Of a stretch of DNA of 64,000 nt, positions 1 through 10,974 are shown piece by piece; position 1 is the stretch's first letter; each line of letters starts with the position of its first letter. Origin of the DNA: Mauremys mutica (taxonomy: Eukaryota; Chordata; Testudines; Geoemydidae); contig NC_059075.1 in NCBI RefSeq assembly GCF_020497125.1, forward strand, positions 44,924,003 to 44,988,002, read 5' to 3'. The notes under the pieces were generated by a model. The model was not told where the DNA came from and ran no database searches. It was given only the letters and a program-made list of their open reading frames with translations. The position numbers were made by a program, and so were the translations under genes.

Positions 1-559
1 ACTAGTTTACTACATGCACAGTCTCTTTTAGCCTTGAAAGTGAAGGGTGTTAATGCTTAACCTCTCAGTAACACTGATTCAGAGCTCCTGATGCTGAACA
101 GCAATGCACTTTGCATTAGCACTTGGAGGTGGCAAGCCCTAACTCATGGCACTAAGAGGTTAAACTACTCTCCAGGTGAGCTGTTTAAGTCCTGAGCCTG
201 GTGCTGCTTACAGCTTTGCAAACAGAACTCACAGAACACAAGAATGTTAGCCAAACCAAGCTATTTTCTATAATTATACCGTATTGTCGGTGAACCAACA
301 TACTTAAAAATTGGAAAAAAACATGCTTGAATCAAAGTAGGTGGTTTGTTCTAGAGGCCAATAATTAACATCCTTGCCAATTTTCAGCGTACTGTGAAGT
401 GTGATTGAAATGGTAGACTGGAAGGAAATGTTTGCAGCAGACACACCTACGCACAGAGAGATTAACGGCTAGCCTCTTTAGGGAAGTATACAAAAAAGTA
501 TACCTAGCATTCAATTCACACTTTTCAGGACAAAGTTCAGAAGACATTGGGGCCTGAGA

Positions 560-655
560 CTCTTATTTATGCCAACTTTGTACCAGTCTAACTCCACCGA
601 TTTCATTGCAGTGTCACCTGATTTATACCAGCATAAGTGAGAGCAGAATCCAGCT
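560..655. repeat. Short palindromic interspersed repeat
   Basis: The stretch has two imperfect inverted halves built around 'ttataccagcataagtgaga' and its complement-like partner 'atgccaactttgtaccagtc'. This is a common short palindromic repeat type in reptile non-coding DNA. The rest of 1-980 shows no gene or other repeat that I recognise. Confidence 0.35.
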
Positions 656-982
656 CACTAGACTCAATATAGTCAAAAATAACAAAAACAGAAAAGTAAT
701 AGGCATGTTGCCCAATCTTCTCAGCATGTGATCGGTGGGGGTGGATAACAAAAAATTTCAGCCTGGGTATGTGATCATGACAGGGCAGGGGGACTTAGCT
801 GGGAGTGGGGTGAGAGAGGGAGCAAGAGCAAGCACCAAGCAGTGAGGGTACTTATCTAGGACATGGGATGTAGTTCTTGCTCCAGCTATTTTGGGGTGGT
901 CTTTCGCCTCAATCGCGCCTGGTGGAACTATTCCACTTGTATAAGTAATCAAATATTTAGCAGGCCACAGAAAGACTGATTC

Positions 983-1050
983 TATAGCTCTGTGGTTATA
1001 GCAGTCACCTAGGATGTAGGAGACCTGGGTTTAAGTCCTTGTTCGGACTG
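983..1050 (+). repeat. tRNA-derived SINE head fragment
   Basis: The sequence reads like a tRNA-type Pol III promoter. An A-box-like 'ctctgtggttatagcag' is followed by 'gacctgggtttaagtcc', whose last part matches the B box (GGTTCRANNCC) with one or two changes. The same module recurs near 49065-49175 inside a palindromic element. It is 5'/3' truncated and has no clear target duplication. 1051-1401 shows nothing else. Confidence 0.5.
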
Positions 1051-1794
1051 ATTTGGAGATTAAATAGAGGAAAAGAAAGCCCTGAAGATTGTTTCAGTAG
1101 TGGACAGGCTCAATGGTTTACGCTTGGTACAGCTGTGGGGTGATGAGGACATATGAATCCAAGCTTTCTTTCTACTCCCTCAATCCTGGAGTTAAATGAA
1201 AACTGGCAGCACTTAGTCAGCAGAGAATTGCCCTGCATTACAGATACTCCCTTCTGGCCTAGGTGTGCTGGCTCCATTCCCTATGCCCACTGTCCCCCTC
1301 TAAGATGTGGGAAGGGGTGCACTGTATTTATACTCCACTAGCAGAAGGTCCATTAAGGGCCCAATCTAGGGGTGGAATTTAGACCTCTCTCACAACAGAT
1401 CTAAGGCCTGGTCTACACTAGGACTTTAAATCGAATTTAGCAGCGTTAATTCGAATTAACCGCTCAACTGTCCACACCAGGAAGCCGTTTAATTCGACCT
1501 AGAGGGCTCTTTAGTTCAAATTCGGTACTCCACCCCGACGAGGGGAGTAGCGCTAAATTCGACATGGCTATCTCGAATTAGGCTAGGTGTGGATGCAAAT
1601 CGAACTTACTAGCTCCGGGAGCTATCCCACAGTGCACCACTCTGTTGACGCTCTGGACAGCAGTCCAAGCTTGGATTCTCTGACCAGCCACACAGGAAAC
1701 GACCCGGGAAAATTTGAATTCCTCTTCCTGTCTGGGCACTTTGAATCTGATGTCCTGGTTGGACATCGGGGCGAGCTCAGCAGCACCTGCAACG

Positions 1795-3628
1795 ATGCAG
1801 AGCTCTCCAGCAGAGGAGTCCATGCAATCCCAGAATAGAAAGAGGTCCCCAGCATGGACAAACCGGGAAGTCCTGGATCTGATCGCTGTGTGGGGCGATG
1901 AGTCTGTGCTTTCAGAGCTGCGCTCCAACAAACGGAATGCAAAGACCTACGAGAAGGTCTCCAAAGCCATGGCACTCAGAGGATACAGCCGGGATACAAC
2001 GCAGTGCCACGTGAAAATCAAGGACCTGAGACAAGGCTACCAAAAAGTCAGAGCGGCAAACGGACGCTTCGGAGCCCAGCCCCAGACATGCCGCTTCTAC
2101 GAGGCACTGCATGCCATTCTAGGTGGGTCTGCCACCACTGCCCCACCAGTGACCGTGGACTCTGAGGATGGCATAGTGTCGACGGGCAGTTCCTTGGCGA
2201 TGTTCGCCGATGGGGAAGATGAGGAAGGGTTTGTGGAGGACGACGCAGGCGACAGCGCTTACAATACCGCTTTCCCCGACAGCTAGGATCTCTTCATCAC
2301 CCTCACAGAGATCCCCTACCAACCCTCCCCGGCCGTTAACCCGGACTCAGAATCAGGGGAAGGATCAGTCGGTAAGTGCTATAAACATGGAAACATTTAT
2401 TTTTTAAAAAACAGGAATAAAAACTATATAAAAACTATATAAAAAGTTTTCCATATAAAACTATATAAAAAGAAGGTCCACACATATAGGGATGGAACAG
2501 AAATCCTCTTGGGACACTTCCATGAAGCTCTCGTAGAGGAGCTTGAAAAGCCTCCGCAGGAGGTTCCTGGGGAGAGGTGCCTTATTTGGTGCTCCGTGGA
2601 AGCACACTCTTCCGCGCCAGGCCATCCTAACGTACAGCGGAATCATTGCCTCCACCAGCATGGCAGCATACGGTCCTGGTCTGTGCAGGGATTCTCGCAG
2701 CATCCTCTCTCTCTCTCTCCCCGAGTGACCCGCCTCAGGATAATCTCGTTCGGCGACTGCTGCATCTAATTAGGGCAATTAGTGTACTGTTACTATTGTG
2801 AATGCTTGACTTTTACTTTGCATAGCAATGACCTTCGTTTAACAGCCACGTGTTGGAGGCCGCAGAGGAAAAGCATACAGTGATCTTTCCCGGGCACAGC
2901 CGCGAGGGGCTGGAACAGGGTCAGACTTTATGCTTTCCAGATTGCCTTCAGCGGGAGGGCACAGCTATCCATTAACTGTTAAGCAGCCTATAGTGTAGTG
3001 CTTACCAGGCCTGGCTGCTACACGGATTCAGCTGTACCGCCCCGCTTGTCCAATCTCCTGTGCAAGACCGCAGCCAATGAAAGCGTATTCCGAAATCTCG
3101 AACTTGTCCTGAGAGCTCGTGAGACTAGGTGCCCTGTATGGTCTTGTTCACAGAAACTGAGTAGACTGTGTTCAGTGTTCGCAAACATGTATCTTTTCAA
3201 GGAAATCACTTCCTTTTTCCCATCACACAGCTGTGGCTCTTTCACGAACTGCCCCGGCATCCCCCTCACAGAGGCTGGCGCAGATTAGACGGCGAAAGAA
3301 AAAGACTAGGGACGACATGTTCTCGGAACTGATGGCCTGTTCCAGAGCTGAGGCGGCCGAGCAGAGACAGTGGAGGGAGACCCTATGTCAGCACCAGCGC
3401 TCACACAGCGAACGGGAGGACAGCTGGCGGCAGGAAGACCAGCAGGCGACTCAAACGCTGCTTGGGCTAATGAGGGAGCAAACGGACACGCTCCGGCGCC
3501 TTGTAGATGTTCTGCAGGACCGCAGGCAGGAGCAGATAGCCCCCCTGAACTGTATCTGCAACTGCCCTCCCCCGCCACAAAGTCCTGTCCCCCCCCTCAC
3601 CCAAAATCACAAGAAGGAGGGGCGCTAG
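1795..3628 (+). pseudogene. Harbinger Myb/SANT-like DNA-binding protein, H1 copy, two exons, one premature stop
   Basis: Exon 1 runs 1795-2371 and exon 2 runs 3231-3628. Exon 1 encodes a Myb/SANT-like trihelix domain (about residues 18-110, with RSPAWTNREVLDLIAVWGD and a conserved C-terminal RFYEALHAIL) and then an acidic tail. A donor (G|GTAAGT at 2371/2372) and acceptor (CACACAG|CT at 3230/3231) join exons of 577 and 398 nt in phase 1, the same junction as in H2 and H3. Exon 2 begins with a basic RRRKKK patch, then a charged, likely coiled-coil region. A TAG at 2284-2286 interrupts exon 1. The homologous codon in H3 is Gln in SSQELF, so this fits a CAG-to-TAG change, and the frame continues open for 28 codons to the donor. 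In this superfamily the Myb-like protein binds element DNA and helps recruit the transposase. A poly(A) signal ATTAAA lies at 4370-4375. 3629-4369 is C-rich 3' sequence without a convincing ORF. Confidence 0.85.
2461..2765 (-). pseudogene. Harbinger third ORF (BEN-like), H1 copy, frameshifted
   Basis: Read on the minus strand, the frame opens near an ATG at 2765 (MQQSPNEIILRRVTRGER), is broken in a (GA)n tract at about 2704-2720 by a net +2, and continues from ERMLRESLHRPGPYAAML to a stop at 2461. The conserved core GPYAAML...AMIP, AWRGRV, PLPRNLLRRL and SQEDFCSIP matches the intact H3 copy at about 55 of 95 positions by hand count. A possible acceptor (GATGCAG) lies just upstream. A poly(A) signal (AATAAA on the minus strand, 2397-2402) lies 59 nt after the stop. 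It sits wholly inside the Myb intron, antisense to that gene. The function is unknown; see the H3 entry for the BEN-domain comparison. Confidence 0.72.
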
Positions 3629-4530
3629 GGGCCGTGAAAACTGTCACTCCACCCCAGCAGAGCGCTCATGTACCAAACAGCTCTCATGCCATAAATTTTG
3701 AGAAGTGCTTCCCTTCCTGGATCACCCAGTCCCAAATCCAAGTTTCATCCCCCCACTGTGTAGTTGAGTATTAAAAGTAGTTTGTTGTTATTCACTGTTT
3801 CCGTCACGTTTTCCTTGTCAGAAGACTTTGTGTGAAGGGGGGGGAGGGGTTTTTTAATTGCATAGGACAGCCTCCATTACCAGGGTACAGACTTGGGGGC
3901 AGGATCAACAGCAGGACACACACAGACTGCAGTCACTAGGCACCAGGGTCAGTCTGTGAGGTGTAGTCAGTCTGTGAGGTGTATGCTGCCCCAGGGTCCT
4001 AGCGCCTGCCATCCACAAATGGCAAGGCAGGCTGCCCTTACCATGCCCTTCCACCCTAGCCACGAGCCTCTCCGATGCCCTGAGCCCCAGCAAGAGCCCT
4101 CATCCACGGACACATACTCACCCTTCCCACACACCCCTCACCCCTTCCTACGCCCCAACCCCCAGCCCAGAGCCTGCATCCAAACTCCGTCCCAAAGACG
4201 GCACCCCTCACCCCTTCCTGCACACCCACCTGCAACCGTCCTCCCCCCAGAGACCGCTGTAGGAGCAGGAGCCTGTCATTCCTCTAGTGTAGAAGAGGTC
4301 TGTACATCAGTGCACACCGTACCCACCACAGTCTGCGTCCATGTTTCAACCCTTGAACAGGAATTCATAATTAAAGAAAACTTTGTTAATAATCAGTGTT
4401 CCATTAAATTTATTTTAAAACGTGTGTTGGAAGGGGGGAAACCTGGAGAACGGGGTATGTAACCGCAGATAGAAGTCAACAGTCACTGAAACAGGCTCAG
4501 GTTCAGCTTCTCTGTAAATCAAGTGGACAG

Positions 4531-5813
4531 TCATAGGTTACCCTGCTCTCCGAGGAACCTAGCTTTCAAAGCCTCCCGGATGCACAGCGCTTCCCGCTGG
4601 GATCTTCTATCGGCACGGCTGTCTGGCTGAGCGTAATCAGCAGTCAGGCGATTTGCCTCAACCTCCCATCCCGCCATAAAGGTCTCCCCCTTGCTCTCAC
4701 AGAGATTGTGGAGCACACAGCAAGCAGCAATAACAACGGGGATATTTTTTTCGCTGAGGTCCGAGCGAGTCAGTAAGCTCCGCCATCTCCCCTTGAGACA
4801 TCCGAAAGCACACTCCACCACCATTCTGCACTTGCTTAGCCGGTAGTTGAAGAGTTCCTTCTCACTGTCCAAGGCGCCTGTATAGGGCTTCATGAGCCAG
4901 GGCATTAGCGGGTAGGCTGGGTCCCCGAGGATCACTGTAGGCATCTGCACATCCCCAACCGTTATTTTGTGGTCCGGGAAGAAACTACCTGCCTGGAGGC
5001 GTTTAAACAGACCAGAGTTCCTGAACACATGCGCGTCATGAACCTTGCCCGGCCACCCGACGTAGATGTTGGTAAAACGTCCCCTATGGTCCACCAGTGC
5101 TTGCAGCACCATAGAAAAGTAGCCCTTTCGGTTAATGTACTGGCTGGCCTGGTGGGCTGGTCCCAGGATAGGGATGTGAGTCCCACTATAGCCCCACCGC
5201 AGTTTGGGAATCCCATCGTGCCGAAGCCATCTATGACGACCTGGACGTTTCCTAGAGTCACTACCTTTGAGAGCAGTTGCTCAACGATTGCGTGGGCTAC
5301 TTGAATCACAGCAAGCCCTACGGTAGATTTGCCCACGCCAAAGTGGTTCGCTACTGACCGGTAGCTGTCTGGCGTTGCAAGTTTCCAGAGGGCTATGGCC
5401 ACTCGCTTCTGCACAGTCAGGGCTGCTCGCATCCGGGTGTCCTGGCGCTTCAGGGCAGGGGACAGCAACTCACACAGTTCAAGGAAAGTGCCCTTACGCA
5501 TCCTGAAGTTTCGCAGCCACTGTGATTCATCCCAGACCTGCAGCACTATGCGGTCCCACCAGTCCGTGCTTGTTTCCCGGGCCCAGAATCGCCGTTGCAC
5601 ACCATGAACTTGACCCATTGCCACCATGATCTCCACTGCGTGGCGTACCCTGCTTTGTGAGAGGTCTGCGCCACTCTGTGACTTCCTGTCCTCACCGCGC
5701 TGACGGAGCCTCCTCGCCCGATTTCTCAGCAGCTGACTGTGGAAGAGGTGGACGATAAGGTGCGAGGAGTTGACAACGGCCATAAGTGCAGCGATGATCG
5801 CAGCGGGCTCCAT
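4531..5813 (-). pseudogene. Harbinger DDE transposase, H1 copy, one-base frameshift
   Basis: The start is taken at the ATG at 5813 (MEPAAII), aligned with MDPA of H3 and MEPD of H2; the frame is also open upstream to 5915. The N-terminal part contains RRFWARETSTDWWDRIVLQV, a helix-turn-helix region (KRVAIALWKLATPDSYRS) and the run-up to the catalytic core. A single missing base at about 5185/5186 turns the GAT of the first catalytic Asp (GAIDGTHIP in H3) into a frameshift. The downstream frame resumes with [16 protein letters not shown], keeps GDPAYPL (second Asp) and VECAFG (Glu), and ends at 4531. The total length fits the family at about 427 codons once that base is allowed for. A poly(A) signal lies at 4409-4414 on this strand. 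It is most similar to H3, less so to H2. Confidence 0.9.
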
Positions 5814-6194
5814 GCTCGCAGTGCTGTGGCGTCCGCGCTGTAACCGACCAGAGAAGGGCGCGAACAGATTTCCCGACGGCGCTTTCAGGGAGGGAGGGCG
5901 TGATTGACGGTTCAATGATGACAGTTACCCAAAACCACCCTCGACACATTTTTTCCCCCAGCAGGCATTGGGGGCTCTACCCGGCATTCCAATGGGCAGC
6001 GGGGACTGCAGGAACTGTGGGATAGCTTCCCACAGTGCACCGCTTCCAAAGTCGATGCTGGCCCCGTTACTGTGGACTCAGACAGTCGAATTAGTGTACT
6101 TAGTGTGGATACACAAATTCGACTTCATAAGGTCGATTCCACAAATTCGAGTTAAGTAGATTCGAAATAGTCTTGTAGTGTAGACGTACCCTAA

Positions 6195-8610
6195 GAAGAA
6201 ATGGAGCTAGAGCTGGCCTGAGAATCAGGATATTGTAACTGGCTCCCTGACACAACTCTCCTGTGCCCAGCAGAAATCTGGTGTCCATAAAAATTTATGA
6301 CTTAAAAAAATAGCTGAAATGTTTGAACATGACGGAAGGTTGTTACTGTGCTCCAGCAACAGAATTTTGATTAACCTGAGGAGAGACGTGGGCATGGACA
6401 ATCAATGTTAATTGGACCTAGGCAGCAAATTTTACAGAGTTCTGATCTTTCCTCCTAAATTTTGAAAGTGGTACCAAGATTCATCTATGTATATCCTAAT
6501 GATAGTCACAAAATAAAGGACCCTGCATACTGCATTATCTGGGGATGCTTTCTAATTATTTTTAAAATGATCAACATACTGAATAAAATTCTGACCCCTT
6601 ATCTGCACTATGGGACATCTATGGCATGTTACACGCATGTATCACATGATGAACTCCTCTTGACATCAAGGAAAGCTTCTCTTGGGGAATAAGGCTCCAG
6701 CAAAGTACTTAAGTATGTGCATAATTTTAAGCCCTTGAGTAGTCCCATTGAGTTTAACCGGATTACTTACCTCCTGAAAGTTACGCACATGCTTAAGTAC
6801 CTGGTGAACCAGGGCTTAATTGCAGAACGTATAATAGAGATCCCAGGTGGTGAGGACAACTGTGACTTTATATTGCCCACACAAGCACAATTTCTGAAAA
6901 GTACAAGGAAAGAGGTGTAACCAGCCCTCAAGTGGTTGCATAGCTAGGGTTAAATCCTCAGCGCTGCCTTTGGTTGCTTTGCATCGCTGAAGTAGATCAA
7001 AGCAGCCAGAAAGCTATCCTAATGGGGCTGCTGAGGAGTCCCCCTGGCCTGGGTGGAACAAAGTTGGTGTAGCTGGCTTATGCCACCTGAGGCCCCCCTT
7101 GCTGGAGGAGGCATGGCAGGATTTGGGGGGGTTCAGATCCATTGACTGGCTGACATTCCTCAGGGGCACAAACGGGCTAGTTTGTATCTAGAAATTTTAA
7201 TCATCAGGAACAGCAAATTAAATTGTTTTACTCTGCTATCTAAGACCACGCTCCCCAACCCAATCCTTACTCTGTTATTTAATACTCTTCAGGGATACTT
7301 GCAGCAGACATGTAAATGACAACACTGGTAGGGGTCTGTGTTTTGCATTAGTCTTAAGGTTGCAGACAACAAATCCTGCATTAGAATTCCCTGTCTGTCC
7401 CACATGAATATTACTGCTACATCACATGATCATTCATTTCTGAAAAGTTCGGTCCTGATTCAGTGTTATGGAAATAGGCCAGAACAAACATTTTCCAGAT
7501 AGTACAGTCAAGGAAGAATATGGCTTTTATTGCTCTAGCAAAGAAAAGGAAAGGGCTGAACAGCAATTTTGAGCAGGTAGTGCACACATATGATTTGTTT
7601 CATTGTAATAAAAGCAAGTTGAGTCTGATGCTAGTTAACCCATGCAAAGAAAGGTGTTTTGCAACATTTTATTTATGACTTTAGTCCCATAGTCTGCCCT
7701 TATATGATCACCTCACACTGGGAAGTGTGGCATAAAATATTATTATAGCAAATATTTTACATGTAGGAGCTAACTATGTGCCCATAAAATATTACATGCT
7801 AATTCTAGTATGTTATCACATTATGGAGGCAAATTGATATATGAAAAGTTCACATTATTTTGAATTACAGTTACCTTAAGAACCTGCCTATTTTATCTTA
7901 GACACATTGATAACGTTTCCTCTGTATCTGCAGTAACATTTTTTAATATCCTATACTTTAGGAAATACCTGAAATATTGCAAATGCAGAGGTAAAATGAG
8001 TTAGTTATCTCAAGTGCAATCCAAGGCAAATACACGTGATTGATACATGGAATGTACCACCCAGAAATATTTTATTGCATATGGTATTTCTGAAAAACCA
8101 AAGGACTGTTTTAATCACATAGTGAAGTGGCATAGGGTGAAATCTTGGCCCTACCAAAGTCAGTGGAAGACTCCTACAGACTTCAGTAAATTTCACCCTT
8201 AGTTTCTGTGGATTTAAGCACATAATCTCTAAAGCCCAAAAGTCACATGTAATCTATTCAGCACATATGGATTATTACATATGCAAACTAGATAGTTTAT
8301 TTCAGGCAGAAACCCATCTTGGTGTCAACAAAAGTGCTTCAAGTGTCACAGCACCAAGTAGTGCATTCAAAACCAGATGTCAGATTGGTTTCTGCAGGCA
8401 GGTAATGTTATATGCAGAGATGACAACTGATTCCAGGTAGAAATAGTTTTATTATGAAATCTAGCTGCAGGCAATTTTTTAAAACAACGAGAATCCTGTA
8501 TATGGAGGCCTAGCAAGTAGTTTCTTGTATCACCAATCATAACACAAACTGTGAAAAGGTGAGAAAACCACAGACTCCATTTGCATATATCAGCAAACAG
8601 TTATTCAGAA
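6195..8610. other. Non-coding stretch without recognised gene
   Basis: No ORF here looks coding and I see no terminal-repeat element. At about 6700-6830 there is a short palindromic repeat with 'aagtatgtgcataa' and 'cacatgcttaagtacc' halves. The remainder is AT-rich unique sequence. Confidence 0.5.
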
Positions 8611-9352
8611 CTGCAAGGTCTAACTGATTTAGAAGCCCAAGTCTCTATTAGGCTCCTCAGTGCATGAGCCACTTTTGAAAACAAGACTTGGGCTCCTAAA
8701 TCAGTTAGGCCTTGCAGTGCTGAGTGAAGCACCACTTAAACACCTTTTAAAGTCTGGACCTTTGTGCTTGTGACAGGTGCTAGTTTGATATCGCAGGCGA
8801 CAAAGTGGGGCGGGAAAGTTTCAATGTTGATACCTGTTGTCCAAAGAAAGGGCGTCAGTAACCTGTGATATCAAGTTAGCACCTGTCACAAGCACAAAGG
8901 CCAAGACTTTAAAAGGTATTTAAGTGTAGCTCCCCACAGCAATGCAAGGTCTAACTGACTTGGGAGCTCGAGGGCTTGGCTACACTTACAAGTTGCAGCG
9001 CTGGGAGTTACAGCGCTGGTCATGCAGCTGTGGAAGGGCCAGCGCTGGAGTGTGGCCACACTGACAGCTACCAGCGCTGCAGTGTGGCCACACTTGCAGC
9101 ACTTTCCAGCGCTGTATTGAGAGGTGCATTGTGGGCAGCTATCCCACAGAGCACCTCGTCCCGTTTTGGCGCCGTTTTGGCGCTGAGTATTGTGGGAAGG
9201 GGAAGGAAGTGTGCGGGTCATTCCGCTTCCTGTTTGCCAGCGCCCCGTGGTGCATCGCTTCACATCTCAGCATTCACTCTTTCCAGCAGCGTTTGGCGCC
9301 ATTGTGAGTGTCTTTCTGTTACTCTCTGTGTGAATCGCGATTTCTGTGGCAA

Positions 9353-10605
9353 ATGGAGCCCGATCTGCTGAGGACTCTGCTGATGAGTGTCACCAGCACA
9401 ACACGTTTTGGCAGTCCAGCTATTCCTTCAGCTCCAAAGTGACAGTGAGGATTCCGACGATGATATCAATATGGATTTGCCTGCCGCGTGTGACACTAAA
9501 GTGCTTGCGGCATTTACGGAAATGCTCAGCACCGTTGAACGCCGCTTTTGGGCTCGGGAAACAAGCACTGAGTGGTGGGATCACATCGTCATGGAAGTCT
9601 GGGATGACGAGCAGTGGCTGCAGAACTTTTTCGTATGAGAAAAAGCCACTTTCATGGGACTGTGTGCTGAGCTCGCCCCCACTCTGCGGCGCAAGGACAC
9701 AAGATTGAGAGCTGCCCTGACGGTGGAAAAGCGAGTGGCTATTGCAATCTGGAAGCTGGCAACTCCAGACAGCTACCGGTCGGTCGGGAACCAGTTTGGT
9801 GTGGGAAAGTCGACCGTGGGAATCGTTTTGATGCAAGTTTGCAAGGCAATTAATCGCATCCTGCTAAGAAAGACCGTGACTCTGGGGAGCGTGCAGGACA
9901 TTGTGGATGGCTTTGCACACATGGGTTTCCCTAACTGTGGAGGGGCGATAGATGGGACGCATATTCCTATTCTGGCCCCCCCCCCACCTGGCATCAGAGT
10001 ACGTTAATCGGAAGGGGTATTTCTCTATGGTTCTCCAGGCGCTTGGGGAGCACCGCAGGCGGTTCATTGACATTTACACAGGCTGGCCTGGAAAGGTGCA
10101 TGATGCACGCATCTTTCGGAACAGTGGCCTGTTCAGGAAGATGCAGGCAGGGACTTTTTTCCCAGACAGGAAGATCACAGTAGGGGATGTCGAAATGCCC
10201 ACTGTGATCCTTGGAGACCCCGCGTACCCGTTACTGCCTTGGCTCATGAAACCCTATACAGGGAAGCTTGACAGGAGCAAGGACCGGTTCAACTACAGGC
10301 TGAGCCGGTGCAGAATGACTGTGGAGTGTGCTTTTGGGCGTTTAAAAGCCCGCTGGCGTTGCTTGTATGGGAAGCTAGACTTGGGGGAAAGCAGCATCCC
10401 CCGCGGTTATATGCGCTTGCTGTACCCTCCATAATATTTGTGAAGGGAAGGGTGAAACATTCAGTGAGGCATGGACCACGAGGTTCAAGTCCTGGAGGCT
10501 GAATATGCACAGCCAGAGAGCAGGGCTAATAGAGAGGCCCAGCACAGGGCTACAAGGATTAGGGATGCCTTGAGGGAAGAATTTGAGGCTGAAAGCCAAC
10601 AATAA
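9353..10605 (+). pseudogene. Harbinger DDE transposase, H2 copy, multiple frameshifts
   Basis: The likely start is the ATG at 9353 (MEPDLLRTLL), matching MEPA/MDPA in H1 and H3. The reading frame changes at about 9410-9430, where the acidic DSEDSDDD frame begins. It changes near 9627-9645, where +2 and +1 insertions in T and A runs cancel. It changes again in a ten-C run near 9975, and further at about 10405 and 10470. Across these breaks the family features are all visible: RRFWARETSTEWWDH, the helix-turn-helix KRVAIAIWKLATPDSYRS, the catalytic Asp in GAIDGTHIP, the second Asp in GDPAYPL, the Glu in [12 protein letters not shown], and the C-terminal [16 protein letters not shown] poly(A) signal AATAAA is at 10730-10735. 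Confidence 0.88.
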
Positions 10606-10974
10606 TGTTTGCTGCCTTGCATGGGAGTGAATTGCACTGCTTACACTGTTATGCTATTATCCATAATAATAATATGATTTGTAGTGCCTCTTTCTTTACT
10701 GGGCTAAGGTATCTTTCACTATCTGCTATAATAAAGACTGTTTTCAAAGCCAAGAATTGTTTTATTGAAAAGAAAAAAACTTCCTTGACAGACAGACAGA
10801 CACACAACATTTCATGAACACAAGAGGGCAGGGGTGTGGGTTGGTGAACTGTACAGTCACAAGTTTGCATATGCCTGTCTGGATTGCTGTGTTTAATGAA
10901 TCCTGCCACTTCAGGGGTTCATATACTGCATGGTGATGGGGGTTGAATGCAGAGGGTAAGGGTGGTGGTAGGTA

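Larger units (their letters stand above)
1405..6191 (-). mobile_element. PIF/Harbinger DNA transposon H1 (4787 bp, decayed)
   Basis: The element is bounded by about 16-bp terminal inverted repeats: GGCCTGGTCTACACTA at the left, and GGGTACGTCTACACTA read from the right end. It is flanked by a 3-bp target duplication TAA (1402-1404 and 6192-6194), the classic Harbinger TWA site. Both subterminal regions are filled with TTCGAA/AATTCGA motifs. It carries a Myb-like gene (+ strand, two exons), a third ORF (- strand, in the Myb intron) and a transposase (- strand). It is inactive as it stands: the transposase has a one-base deletion, the Myb exon 1 an in-frame stop, and ORF3 a dinucleotide frameshift. 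Strand is given by the transposase. Confidence 0.93.

Noticed and set aside
983..1050. Functional tRNA gene
   Set aside because: Only promoter-like boxes are present; the sequence cannot fold into a cloverleaf and fits a SINE head.
1578..1975. 117-codon antisense ORFs over the Harbinger H1 Myb exon
   Set aside because: They are shadows of the real Myb-like exon; no similar frames are kept in H2 or H3.
3893..4462. 189-codon ORF in the C-rich region between the H1 Myb and transposase genes
   Set aside because: It is low-complexity (Pro/His/Ser-rich), not conserved in H2 or H3, and covers the 3' UTR and poly(A) signals.
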